DNA of 64,000 nt from Acorus gramineus (lineage: Eukaryota > Streptophyta > Magnoliopsida > Acorales > Acoraceae). Positions 44,279-56,540 of this stretch are shown here, one piece after another. Within the stretch, counting starts at the first letter, position 1; every line of letters begins with the position of its first letter. The stretch lies in contig CM060855.1 of the NCBI GenBank assembly GCA_030737835.1, positions 19,056,162-19,120,161 of the forward strand, read 5' to 3'. Below the pieces are notes generated by a model. The model saw only the letters and a program-made list of their open reading frames with translations, was not told the origin of the DNA and ran no database searches. The translations under genes were made by a program, and so were the position numbers.

Positions 44279-47200
44279 AAGAGCGCCGGTGGTAGTTTGC
44301 CATCAATCCATCTTTCCCTGAGACATCAATTCTTAAAGTTATATTGTTATGTTCATCGGTCCCTAGTGTCACGCCCCAGGGCGGCCGTCCCCGGGACGCG
44401 GCAAGTGTATATATGATATCAGTGACAGGAAACCAATAATAAACCACAAACAGTCACTAAAATGAAAACACAGATAAAAGCAGGGCTGACACAATATATA
44501 CACCAAATGCGGAAGCTAAAAGACTGAGTCTGTAGTCAAAACATACTACAGACTCGATACATAATCATAAGTCCTGTGAGAGCCAACATGCCCATATATA
44601 CACAAATAAAATCCCAAACATAATCCAACTAAGTGCCCAAGCACAGAACATATACATACAACAGAAAGAAGGGTGCTTATGGCCTCAAAACTCGTGGGAC
44701 GCGGCGCTACCCTCTTCCGGTGTAGTCGCTCGGGAAGCGCCTCCCTCAGAGATCACTGAAAGGACAATATGCGAGGGGTGAGCCACACGCTCAGTGAATA
44801 GCACAACCCATGCATACAGTTCATATTAACCACATTTAAGCAATTCATAAGCCACAAGTGGCATAATAACACAATCCGGGGGTTCGTTCATCGCCGAACC
44901 CCATACCCTCACCCTCACCCTCAACAGGTGACCTAGGATATTGGGACTTAGCGGTTTGATAATCATCCATACATAATCCTGTGGGTCGTCGCATCGCCGG
45001 CCCACCATACCCTCACCCTCACCTCTCAACAGGTGACCTAGGCTCTTGGGACTGACTAGGCTGTTGGTTACCCTTGGTCCACCGATAGTCTCTCCTCACT
45101 CCGCGGTTGTTTGGCCACTCCCATGTTCAGCACAGTCCTTCACCAAATCAGGAGGCGCCTACTAGTGGGAGCCCCTGCACGGGACAACCTGTCTAACGCT
45201 GAGGTAGTCTCTACACGGATCCGACGAGGGGAACAGAACAGTCTATCCATCGCATATGATCCATCCGCTGACAGCACATCTCTACAATCCTAATGTCTTG
45301 AATTCCTCAGAATTCCACCAGCGCGCATAACCAGTATGCGGGGAACATGCATTTATTAATCATAATACAGGGGTGCAATATTATTGGGAAAGTATCCTGG
45401 GGAGGGCAACGTGAGGTCCCGATACAGGACGTCCCGACAACCATACAAGGAACACGGAGTACCCTGACCCGGGTCTCAATGTTGACCTCGCAAGGCCCCT
45501 CCCTATAATATTGTCTAAAGCATGCAATTCTCACTTACGCTAATAGGACGCATGTAGAGGTCGGGCTTTCCTAGCATGATAGTGAGGAGGCAGGATGCAT
45601 GGCTCATGCACAATCCTAAGGGTGCAAGTCCCTATCACACAATCTAGGGTGGCATGCAATTCTACACACACATCATGCATACATGGATTACATCACGCAG
45701 TTAATACTAACTATAAGCCCCAGGGGAGGTCGGTACACGCCCAAAGCATGTAGCGCCTCCCACACTGGGTTGGGTTGTCCCACTCACCGGGAATCGGGTC
45801 GACGCGCGACCGTCCGTCGAGATCTGCAAGACAGGGTATTAACTGGTTAGAATAAATCCACAATTATCCAATAATACACAATAAATACCCAAAACCCACA
45901 ACAAACACCCAACACCCTCGGCAACCACCCGTACGGCCCACCCGACCGCCCGGGTGCTCCGCCGCGCTTCAGCCCGCGCACCCCGCGCACCGCCGGACCC
46001 TCTGCCCGCCGCCTGGACACGCCACCGCACCGCCCCCGGGGCTCCGCGCATCCACTGCGCCCCGCAGCAGTAGCCCGAGCGCCCCAAACACTTCGCGCCG
46101 CCCCGCGAGCACCCCGCACGGCCCCCGCGCGCAGCACCTTCCCGCGCGCACCCCGCGCGCGCCTCCGCCGCCTCGCCGCGCCTCGCGCGCACTGCCCTGC
46201 TCGACCAGCACCTCGCGCACACCTCGCCTGTCCCACCGCGCCTCGCGCACATCTCCCCTGCTCGGCCATCACCTCGCGCACGGCACCACCACTGTCCGCA
46301 CGACTAGCACCCCGCGCGCACAGCTCCTCGCGCCCAGACCAGCGCGACCAGCACCTCGCGCGCAGCTCCCTAGCTGGCCTCCAGCTCTTCCCGAGCGCAC
46401 GCCCGCGCGCATGCTCGCGCGCACGCACGCGCGCGCCCTGCCAGCCCCTGCGCCTGGGCTACCCGAGGCCACCAGCCCACTCGCCAGCACTGCCAGCCCC
46501 TCCAGCATACCCAGCACGGCCAGCACTGCCAGCCCCAGACCCGCGCACACCCGTGCGCATCCCCGCACGCGCCCAGCCTACGCGCTGCCTGGGCCGCTGC
46601 CGCTGCCGCTGCTGCCTGCTGCCCGGGACAGTGGCCCTGCCTGCCGAGCACCTCCAACCACCCCTCCCACGGCCGCCGACCACCTCCAACCACCTCCGAC
46701 CACCCTCCGATCACCCCCACTGCCGCCGACCACTCCCCAAACACAAAACCCCCCCCTAGCAATCATCTAGACAAGAAAAACGGGGAAAAGAAGCTTACCG
46801 AGGGGGAGGAAGAGGTGACCGGGTGCTCTCCACGCACCGAAACCCTTCACAACGGCCTTCTCACGCCCCGATCTAGCTTGGCCTTCGAAATGGGCCAAAT
46901 CAGAGGATGAAAAGGGGAGGTCGGGGAGGCTAGGATCGTCGGAACTCGGATTTGGAGACACCGGAGCGTAGATCGGGACCCGATCTACACTTCCCGTGCT
47001 TTAGGTTTTTGGTTTTGAGGGGTGTAGGGGGCTCAAACGGAAGAAAAACGGAGGAGAGGAGAGAGAGAGAGCAAGTCGTAGGGATGATGAATAGTGATTA
47101 GATATTTTTGATTCATTTTATATAGTGCGCTACTTAAAAACCCGGATACGCCCCGGAACTGCGAAATTTTTGGAAACGATGCCGGAATTCGATGAAATTT

Positions 47201-47607
47201 TCATGAGTGGCTTAAAACGGCACCAGGACACATAATATGCAGTCAGATTTTCAATCGGAGTCCTCTAGCTCAGACGATAGCTAACAGTCTGAAATTATGC
47301 GGTTCCGATCGAAAAACACTAAAAATTTTAAAACTGCTAAAAATGCTCCAATGGTTGCCAATAGGCCAAAAAGTGACACATATATAACACCTAGCATGCC
47401 ATTAGAATATAGATTCAATAAGAAAGGGCTCACCCCTCCTAAGATGACTGAACTGACATGAATGCACTCCATCATAGGATCATTTGCCTCCGGGGCAGAG
47501 GTTATTATCCGGAGTAAACGGTCTGAAAAACTGGGGTTGTTGAAAGTAAATTCAAAGTTGCAGCTGAAATTACTTACACTTGTATCCGATATCAGTGGTT
47601 GTCTCTC
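44279..47607 (-). pseudogene. BTB/BACK gene, copy 4: N-terminal exon part, split by a solo LTR
   Basis: The right part, 47395-47607, starts at an acceptor TTGCAG and encodes ERQPLISD, NFEFTFNNPSFSDRLL and ECIHVSSVILGGVSP, the start of the BTB domain. The left part, 44279-44366, matches the next codons of copy 2 (around 31510-31615) with a deletion of about 20 bp. Between them sits solo LTR copy C with its 5-bp duplication. The BACK and C-terminal parts are gone. The intron of this copy continues right of 47608 and is itself split by the copia element. It cannot make a full protein. Confidence 0.85.
44367..47389 (+). mobile_element. long solo LTR, family L, copy C (3.0 kb)
   Basis: The unit starts TGTCACGCCCCAGGGCGGCC and ends CATATATAACA. 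CCTAG frames it exactly (44362-44366 and 47390-47394). The inserted-into BTB exon resumes directly after. The left 1.5 kb match copies A and B. The middle (about 45900-46740) is extremely GC-rich and dense in CpG. A minus-strand TATATAAAA lies at about 47115. If that is the promoter, the family is transcribed from the opposite strand to the one given here. No internal region is present. Confidence 0.8.
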
Positions 47608-47764
47608 CTGCAATGCAAATATTAAAAAAGATCATAGAATTTATCTGTGAAAACTTAACTTCAAATCATAGTCTTTCGCACATGCTTGTACATGGTATTG
47701 ATGTCTCACCAACTCAGATCTTCAAATGACATATTTGAATTTTGAAAATCTATTAGCCACTTTC

Positions 47765-48603
47765 TGTTGGGTATTTTGGGTATTTTCAAAATATGGTTCA
47801 AAAGTTGAGTTTGTGTGATCCCTATGGGAGGATGAAAAGTGGTCCTATTCTTTTAGTCCCACATCGGTTGTTTCAAAAATGTTTTGAGTGTTTATAAGGA
47901 GAGCTCACTCTACTCTAGTGAAGCCCCTTTGGTGGATGGTGGATGCGCGTGCGCGTGTGCGTATTGAGCGTTCAGAGGCCCACTTCGCACGTACGCATCG
48001 TCGCTAGGAGCTGGACCCTTTCTTTTTTGGCTAATCAGATGGTGGAGATCGTTTTGATTGGATGCAATCTGGACCATCCGATTGAGGAATGTTCAGATGC
48101 AACGTGCACCGTCGGATCAATCAGTTAATGGTTACACTGATCAAGGAGTGCCATTGGAAGGGATGAATCTCGTGATGAAGGATCTAGACCGCATGATCGC
48201 ATGAAAATGGTGGACCACCGATTAAACGGTTACTGTAACTCCTCATCATGAAAGGGTGTCTCATTTGGACCAAAAGGCACTATTTTGACCTATAAATTGA
48301 TACCCTTAGGTCCAAAACAGATATAGAACAACAACCACTCATCCTCTCTCCTTCTATATTACGAGGTAGCACCATCAGCTCTATAAACAGAGAGTTATAA
48401 GAGGTTGAGTAGAGAGTACACACTCTGTTCTTAACACCCTGAGTGGGCTTCATTGTATTCTGAAGGCAGTACTTCATCAATATTTCCTGGTGTACTTGCG
48501 GTTCTTACCGGAACGGAAGAAGTCTGTCTAAGAGCATTCAACTCTGTTGATTCTTGAAGCACTCGCACGGTTCTGTTTTCTTCCATTGTCCCGATTTCCA
48601 ACA
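47765..48603 (+). repeat. left LTR of the copia element
   Basis: It starts TGTTGGGTATTTTGGG and ends TTTCCAACA. It is 839 bp and matches 53099-53969 along its length. TTTATAAGGAG at about 47891 may be its TATA region. Confidence 0.9.
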
Positions 48604-51600
48604 ATTTTTAGAAAGACTTCTATCAATGGAAGGACCTATTGCTGCCTAATCCATCCAAGTGATGAACCAGGACCTTGTGCGCCTTGAAATTTTAGACAGA
48701 GACAACTTCACTTGTTGGCAAGAGAAGATGAAGTTCATCCTCACCACCTTCACCCTCTTCTACATCCTAGAAGAGAATCTGGAAGTCATTCCAGATGAAA
48801 CTCCCGAAGACTCCGTGAAACTGAAGGACAGGAGGAAGAAGCGCAAGGAGGCCTACTTAGTATGTCGGGGCCATATTCTGAATGCTCTCGGACCATCAAT
48901 CTACAGCGTCTACTGTACCTATACAACGGCGAAAGAAATTTGGAAGGCGCTGGACAACAAATACCGCATCATGGAGGCAAGTAACCAGAAATTTCTTATT
49001 GGTAATTTCATGGATTTCAAGATGACTGACGATAAATCTATCATTTCGCAAGTCAATGATTTCTTACTAATCGTCAGTAATCTTAAGACCGCCGGTGTTG
49101 ACCTTCTTAAATCATTCATTGTGGGGGTTATCATATCCAAACTTCCTCCCACTCGGAATGGTTATAAAAGGAAGATGAAACAGGATGAGAAGACTCATTC
49201 TTTGGAGTCCCTTTAACGTCATATCCGCATCGAAGAGGATTCACGCATTCTTGCATAGAATGACGCGAAGAATGATCATCATTCGAATGCTAATCTTGTT
49301 GAGGATGATAAATCCAAGGATGAAAAATCCAAGAAAGAACAATTCTTTCAAGTCAAAGAATGATAATCAATTCAAGCGAAAACATCATAACAAGAACAAG
49401 AACAAGGGGTTCAAGAAGAGACCATGTTACTTCTATAACAAACCCATTCACATTGCTCGTGATTGCACTACGCAAGAAAAATAAGAAGAAGGAGAGCGTG
49501 ACTTGTTGATGACCGATTGGTGGCTACGGTGTGCGAGGCTAACGTTATGGCAAATGATGATGGATGGTGGCTTGATACTAGAGCAACCATTCATATTTGC
49601 AAAGACAGAAGTCTGTTTAAGACTTATGAAAAATCTGGTGAGGAAATGAAGTGAAGATGACAAATAAAAACCGCATCAATGTTGAAGGCAAAGGCACCAT
49701 TGGAATCTCATTCTCTTCAGGAAAGACACTCACTTTGGTGAATGTTTTTCATGTACCCACCATGTCAAAGGATCTGGTTTCTGGAGACCGTCTCAACAAG
49801 AAGGGTTTCAAACTTGTGTATGAATCTGATAAATTTGTACTGTCCAGGAATGGGGTGTTTATTAGACAGGGGTACTCTTGTAACAGAATGATTAAGTTGA
49901 ATATAATAAATGGATCCTCTTCTGCTTATATGGTTGAGTCTTTATCTTTATGGCATGGTAGATTAGGACATGTGAATTATGGATCTATTAAAAACATGCA
50001 AAATCTGGGTATGATATCTAAATGTGACTTGCTTGATGCTAATAAATGCCATGTTTGCATGCAATCTAAGATCACTAGAAAATCATATAAATCTGTATCT
50101 AGATCTTCTGGTTTACTTGATTTAATCCATAGCGATGTATGTGATCTTAAGAACCATGTTACACGAGGAGGAAACAAATATTTTCTAACTTTCATTGATG
50201 ACTATTCGAGATATTGTTATGTTTACTTATTAAAAAGTAAAGATGAAGTTTTTGAAAAATTTATTGTTTTCAAAAGGGAAGTTGAAAATCAACTTAACCA
50301 CAAAATCAAGGCTCTTCATTTCTAATAGGGGTGGTGAATACTACCCAAATGAGTTTGCAAAATTTTGTGAATCTCATGGCATAATCCATCAATTTTCAGC
50401 GCCTTATACGCCTCAACAAAATGGATTGGCAGAAAGAAAGAATAGAACCTTGGTTGAAATGGTTAATGCTATGTTAATTGGTTCTGATTTGCCTTATTCT
50501 TTATGGGGTGAAGCCATTCTTTCAGCATGCTTTATTTTGAATAGAGTTCCTTTTAAAAATACATCTTCTACCCCTTATGAATTATGGTTCGAGAGAAAGC
50601 CTAATTTTAATCATCTCAAACTGTGGGGGTGCCTTGCTTATGTTAGAAAGCCTGATTTTAAAGGACCAAAATTGGGAGTTAAAACCTATAAATGTGCTTT
50701 TATTGGCTATTCTTTGAATAACATAACTTATAGGTTTCTGGATCTTAACTCTTTTGAGATCATTGAATCTGTTGATGTGGAATTTTTTGAGAATATGACT
50801 AGATCATGTTCTGAGAAAGAATCTAATTCTTTACCACATCATACTCTTACTTTGATTGAGGATAAATCAATTGATGGTTCTATTCCTTCTATGGACATAG
50901 AACCCAGAAGGAGTAAAAGAGTTAGAACAAAAAAGAATTTTGGTTCTGATTTTCTCATCTATCTTGTAGAAGGAGATTAAAAGGCTATTTCTAACATTTT
51001 CATGTATGCTTTGCATATAGAAGATGATCTTTCATCATTTGTGGATGCTATGAGCTCACGTGATGCTTCTTTTTGGTAAGAAGCAATTAATGATGAAATG
51101 AATTCTATTATGATGAATAAAACATGGTTTTTGACTGATTTGTCTCCCGGTGCCAAAACCATAGGTTGCAAATGGATCTTCAAAAAGAAACTTAATGTTG
51201 ATGGTTCCACATATACGTTTAAGGCCAGATTGGTTGCTAAAGGTTTTAAACAAAGGGGTGGTATTGATTATTTTGACACATATGCACCTGTTGCTCGAAT
51301 TTCCTCTATTAGAGTTCTAATATCACTTGCATCCATTCATCATTTAATTGTTCATCAAATGGATGTTAAAACAATTTTTCTAAATGGTGATTTAGAAGAA
51401 GAAATTTATATGGATTAACCTGAAGGGTTTGTTGTTCCAGGCCAAAGAAGAAAGTTTGCAAATTAGTTAAATATCTTTATGGCCTGAAACAAGCACCTAT
51501 TCAATGGCATGATAAATTTGATAAGATCATAGTATCTTTTGGTTTCATTGTGAATGATGCTAATAAATGTATGTATTGTAAGCATGCTGAAAATGGATGT

Positions 51601-53098
51601 GTAATTATCTGTTTATATATTGATGAGATGCTTATATTTGGATCAAATATTGCCTGTGTTGAGGAAACTAAAGAGTTTCCCTCTTCCAACTTTGATATGA
51701 AAGATTTGGAAGAGGCTGATGTGATTCTAGGAATTAAAATCCTAAGGAAAGAGAAGGGGCTAGTCTTGTCTCAATTTCACTACATTGAGAAAGTACTAAA
51801 AAGATATGATCACTTTGATTGTATTCCAGCCTTTAATCCTCTAGACTCAAATAGGAAGTTACAGAAGAACTCTGGTCGTGCTATTGAGCAGTTAAAATAT
51901 GTCAGTGTTATTAGGAGTCTTATGTATGCAATGAATTGCACATGACCCGATATTGCATACTTGGTTGGTATGTTGTGTCGCTTTTCAAGCAATCCAGGTT
52001 TAGAGCATTGGAAAGCAGTTTTCAGAGTTCTAAGATACCTGAAGGGGACTTCACATTATGGATTGCATTATGAGGAATACCTTGCTGTACTAGAAGGGTA
52101 TAGTGATGCAAGTTGGAACAATGTAACGATAAAGTCAAAATCAACAACTGGATGGATCTTTACATTAGGAGGTGCTGCTGTATCTTGGGGTTCCAAAAGG
52201 CAGACCTGTATTTTTTATTCAACCATGTTATCAGAATTGATTGCCTTGGCAGATGCATGTAAAGAAACAGAATGGCTTAAAAATCTGTCATTTGATATAC
52301 CCATTTGGAAGAAGCCATCTCCAGCTGTTATGATCCATTGTGATAGCCAAGCAACCATATGGAGAATTCAATATAAAACATACAATGGAAAATCTAGACA
52401 TGTGAGTCTAAGGCATCAATTGGTGCGACAATTACTCAAAAGTGTGTCGACTATGTAGAGTCGAAAAAGAATTTGGCTGATCCTTTGACCAAGGGTCTTG
52501 GCATAAAGATGATTCAGAATTCATCTAAAGGAACGGGGTTAAGGTCTGTGAAGGAAGATTGATCACATTTAGTGGGAACCCAACCTTTGTCTTGAAAAAG
52601 ACTAGACAAGGTTCAATGTGAAACAAGTGCTCGCAGAATCACTCATTAAACCTACCTACATGAGTGATGAAGTCAAGCTGCTTCATAAAGGAAAGAGACC
52701 ATTTCTTGAGACTTGTGAACAAAGGATATATGCGCATGGCCATTAATGTGCTAAGCATTCGGAACTCTCTTTCTCTCGAAGATGACATGTGCAATGATTC
52801 CTGCGTTTCTCGAAGGGTACTAAGTTCAAGAGTTGTTCACTTCAGAACCTTGATATCGCTTTGAATTGTTTGCAATAAGTGGAAGTTCAAATCCATAAGA
52901 TACTTCTCATTTATGTGTTACCTTCAACGATGATGCTACAATGTAATTTTTATTTTCTTTCTTGTAAAGAACTACGGTGGCTTGATCCCTCATTAACGGG
53001 TACATAGGCAACCGCTGAGCGGTGCAGGCTTGCAGCCATTATTAATATAATATAAAATTTATTTTCAATATAAAAGAATTTTGAAAATGGTGGGGGAT

Positions 53099-53969
53099 TG
53101 TCTGGTATTTTGGGAATTTTCAAAATATGGTTCAAAAGTTGGGTTTATGTGGTCCCTATGGGAGGATGAAAAGTGGTCCTATTCTTTTAGTCTCACATCG
53201 GTTGTTTCAAAAATGTTTTGAGTATTTATAAGAAAAGCTCACTCTGCTCTAGTGAAGTCCTTTTGGTGGACACCTTATGGTGGACCTTTGATGCAAGGTG
53301 GTGCGAAGCACCACCACGCATGCGCGCGCGTGTGCATATTGGGCGTTTTAGAGGTGTACGCATCATCGCTAGGAGCTGGAGCCTCTTCTTTTGACCTCAT
53401 CGGATGGTGGAGATCGGTTTAATCAGATACAATCTGGACCGTCCGACGGAGGACAGTTCGGATGTAACGTGCACCGTCGGATCGATCAGTTAATGGTTAC
53501 ACTGATCAAGGAGTGCCATTGGAAGGGGCGCATCTCGTGATGGACGATCTGGACCGCACGATCGCTTGGAAACGATGGACCACCGATCGGACGGTTACTG
53601 TAACTCCTCATCATGAAAGGGTGTCTCATTTGGACCAAAAGGCACTATTTTGACCTATAAATTGATACCCTTAGGTCCAAAACAGATATAGAACAACAAC
53701 CACTCATTCTCTCTCCTTTTATATTACGAGTTAGCACCATCAACTCTATAAGCATAGAGTTGTAAGAGGTTGAGATAGAGAGTGCACACTCTGTTCTTAA
53801 CACCCAGAGTGGGCTTCATTGTACCTGAAGGCAGTACTTCATCAATATTTCCTGGTGTACTCGCGGTTCATATCGGAACGGGAAAAGTCTGTCTAAAAGT
53901 ATTCAACTTTATTGATCCTTGAAGCACTCGCACCGGTTCTGTCTCCTTCCATTGTCCCAATATCCAACA
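53099..53969 (+). repeat. right LTR of the copia element
   Basis: It starts TGTCTGGTATTTTGGG and ends TATCCAACA. It is 871 bp. A stretch of about 30 bp near 53270-53315 is longer than in the left LTR and includes a short inverted repeat around GGTGGTGCGAAGCACCACC. Confidence 0.9.
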
Positions 53970-54393
53970 CTTTCAACACAATCCAAGGTGAAATATCTAG
54001 AAATACTATTATTACAACAGTCATCAACTCATCATTAACAATCATGAAGGGAGATTATTGTTTTTGTTTAGGATGGGTTGTAGGGAACTGAGTGGTCAAC
54101 TGGGATAGAAAATAAATTAAGGAGAACTTTAGGGTAAGATCTCTTTGTAAAAAACAATATTTTCATGTGATTTAAAGTTTCTTGAAAATATTTTTACAGT
54201 GAGCTCACCTTCTGTCGAAAAACAAATTTACTCCTATTTGTATTTTGTTAAAAGCTTACCATTTCGTAGCATATCAGGTTAACACTCCACCCTTCTATAC
54301 AAAAAGTGTGCTACAACTAGAGTATAAGAACTGATTATTATAATAGTGTTGATCATGGAGAATCAATACTAGATATTGTAATCAAATGAACAT

Positions 54394-54790
54394 GGGCTAC
54401 CCCTCTTCGAATGGAGACTGAAGCGATAAGGCTTGGAATCAGATGTTTGCTATCCACAAGGACTCAATCAATTTACAGTTTGTTCTGATGCCTTATCACT
54501 CATTCAGGTTGTACAAAGAAGAGGACCAGGTCCTCAAATTCATGACATCATTGCTAAAATTTGTGAACTGGGGGACATATCAAATTTCCTTGTGTTCCAT
54601 AAGGTCCCAAGGGAATGAGTAGGAGCTCCAGAGGCTCTTGGAAAGGTTGAATTCAAATGGTGCTTCGAACTTCAGGATCCAGAATTCCTGGAGTACTATA
54701 GGCCCACTATGAGTGTATAGATTTTGTATACAATACTTATGAGGTGAATATGACTCAACATGTAGTCGATATTGGTATTACTGTACAATT
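54394..54790 (+). pseudogene. RNase H-like (RVT_3) fragment inserted in the BTB intron
   Basis: The plus strand encodes SDALSLIQVV and, after about 35 residues, FHKVPRE. This spacing and wording are typical of the RNase H-like domain found at the end of plant LINE polyproteins and in related orphan genes. The frame stops soon after, then resumes with WCFELQDPEFLEYY-like residues. The insert interrupts sequence shared with the introns of copies 1 and 2. No poly(A) tail or target duplication was found. Confidence 0.6.
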
Positions 54791-55686
54791 CATATCATGC
54801 ACTTTCATGACCTAATCAATTTAGTGGGAATGATTTATGAATTTCTAGGTTTTGATAACATAAAATTTTCGTACTGGTTTCTTTAATGAAACATACATTG
54901 CTCATAAATGCAAATGCATAAAGACAGAAACTGAATGAAAAACAAATGTAACATTGTTAACCTCAACTAAGAATGACTTGATAAAAAAAAAGTGGTCATT
55001 ATAGAAAACCAATCAAGATAGAGTCTAAATAAAAGATGAAAAGATCACAAGACAAGCATGACTGATCACATACTAATCCACTGGAAAAGGAAAAACCCAT
55101 GTAACATAGTCCCAATTAAGCGAAGCATGAAAATGTTGAAAGAAATTTTACCATTGGTTTGTTCCTAAGGTCAAGACTTGATCCACCTATCATGTTTGAG
55201 GAAGAGAACAATTAGCACATATAAAACCTCAGTTGAGAATTGCATATCTATTGAAAATGAAATATTAACACAAATTAGTGAGATTCTACTGGTCTTCATT
55301 CACGTATGTACGTGAAAATAAAATTAATGAACACTAAAATATGTTAATGAATCTCTATTAAAAACTTCAAACAAAAAATAAAATAAAGTAATATGACGAT
55401 CCAAACATTTTAATCTCAATGAAATTCTTTTTATAAAAATAGTAAAATAAACTAATTATTAACAACAACCCACCAATAAAATTAATTAATCTGATTTTGA
55501 AATTATTTTTTGAGGAAATCTGGTTCCAAAATCTTAAAATATAATTGTGATTTATCTGAATCTAATTTGAAATCTTAAATTTTGAATAAATATGACGTAA
55601 TTGCTAAATATATACATGGGTAAATGATGTAAAAAATCTAATTTGAAATTGCTAAATTTTGATTTTGAATAAACATGATATAATTA

Positions 55687-56540
55687 AGGGAAAAATCGAT
55701 CTAACTCTTTAAAAACTTATGAAAATCAGAAAAAGTCCCTCTAAAATTGGTAAATCCCCTCAGGTCCCTCTCTTATTAGATAATATTTATTTTAATCCCT
55801 GTAACTAACCAGATATGTGGTTAACCCTAACCATGCATGCTAGATTACTGTTATACCCTTTTAAAATTTATTTTCTTTGTTAGAAAAAATCGATATAACT
55901 CCCTGAAAACTTATGAAAATCGAAAAAAATCCCTGTGAAATTTAAAAATCGTCTTAACTTCCTGAAATCTTCTAAAAATCATAAAAAATCCATGTGATTA
56001 TCTAAAAATATATACTAATTTATTTAAATTTTATTAAACAAATTATAGTTTTATAGTCAAGGTATTATGCTTTTCATTGCTAGTAATTTCGAGTTAAAAA
56101 TGTATTATAGAATTTTGATATGGTTTTTAAATTATTTTCTCTACTGATTTTGTAATAAAGTTAATGAAACTGTAATTTTTTTTTGTTCAATCTCTGTAAT
56201 GAGATTGAGGAGGGAAAAATGTTAAAAAATGACTCAATTTTGTAGATCAATTGAGGTTCGACGGATATATATTTTTTTTTACAGATGAGGATGACTTTTC
56301 AAGACATGAGGATGTTAAAAAATGACGGGGGTATTTTTGTTTTACAAAAGAACTAAATCTAATTTTCTAAAGTTTGTATGGACTGAATCCAATTTTAGTA
56401 AGTTTCTGGGAACTTATTTTAATACATTCTTGACCGGAGGGCTAAATTCATTAACCATATATACTTTATGGGGATCTATGATGATTTTCTAATTTTAGAG
56501 GGACTTTTTGTGATTTCAAGGAGTTAAGAAGATTTTTTCT
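55687..56540. mobile_element. element with 65-bp inverted repeats and 8-bp target duplication
   Basis: The left arm contains AACTCTTTAAAAACTTATGA and AAAAAGTCCCTCTAAAATT. The inverse of the right arm reads AACTCCTTGAAATCACAAAA, then GTCCCTCTAAAATT. TATAATTA frames it (55679-55686 and 56541-56548). Variants of the arm repeat inside the element (around 55885-55990). There is no coding capacity. The 8-bp duplication fits hAT, but a MULE with 9 bp cannot be excluded. Confidence 0.7.

Larger units (their letters stand above)
47765..53969 (+). mobile_element. Ty1/copia retrotransposon fossil with both LTRs
   Basis: The element has left LTR 47765-48603 and right LTR 53099-53969, both TG..CA, and an exact 5-bp duplication CTTTC (47760-47764 and 53970-53974). 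A purine-rich tract, GGTGGGGGA, precedes the right LTR. The internal part runs in copia order: gag with a zinc-knuckle region (about 48.66-49.48 kb), protease (about 49.56 kb), integrase (about 49.9-50.9 kb), reverse transcriptase (about 51.1-51.7 kb) and RNase H (about 52.0-52.5 kb). The polyprotein is broken in several places, of the order of ten. The LTRs differ by several percent by eye plus a few indels, which suggests an insertion some millions of years old at usual plant rates. It lies in the intron of BTB copy 4. Confidence 0.92.

Noticed and set aside
45839-46770. Long Arg/Ala/Pro-rich open frames on both strands, up to 193 codons
   Set aside because: They overlap each other in many frames within the GC-rich island of a solo LTR. 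Stop codons are rare there by composition alone and no domain is visible.
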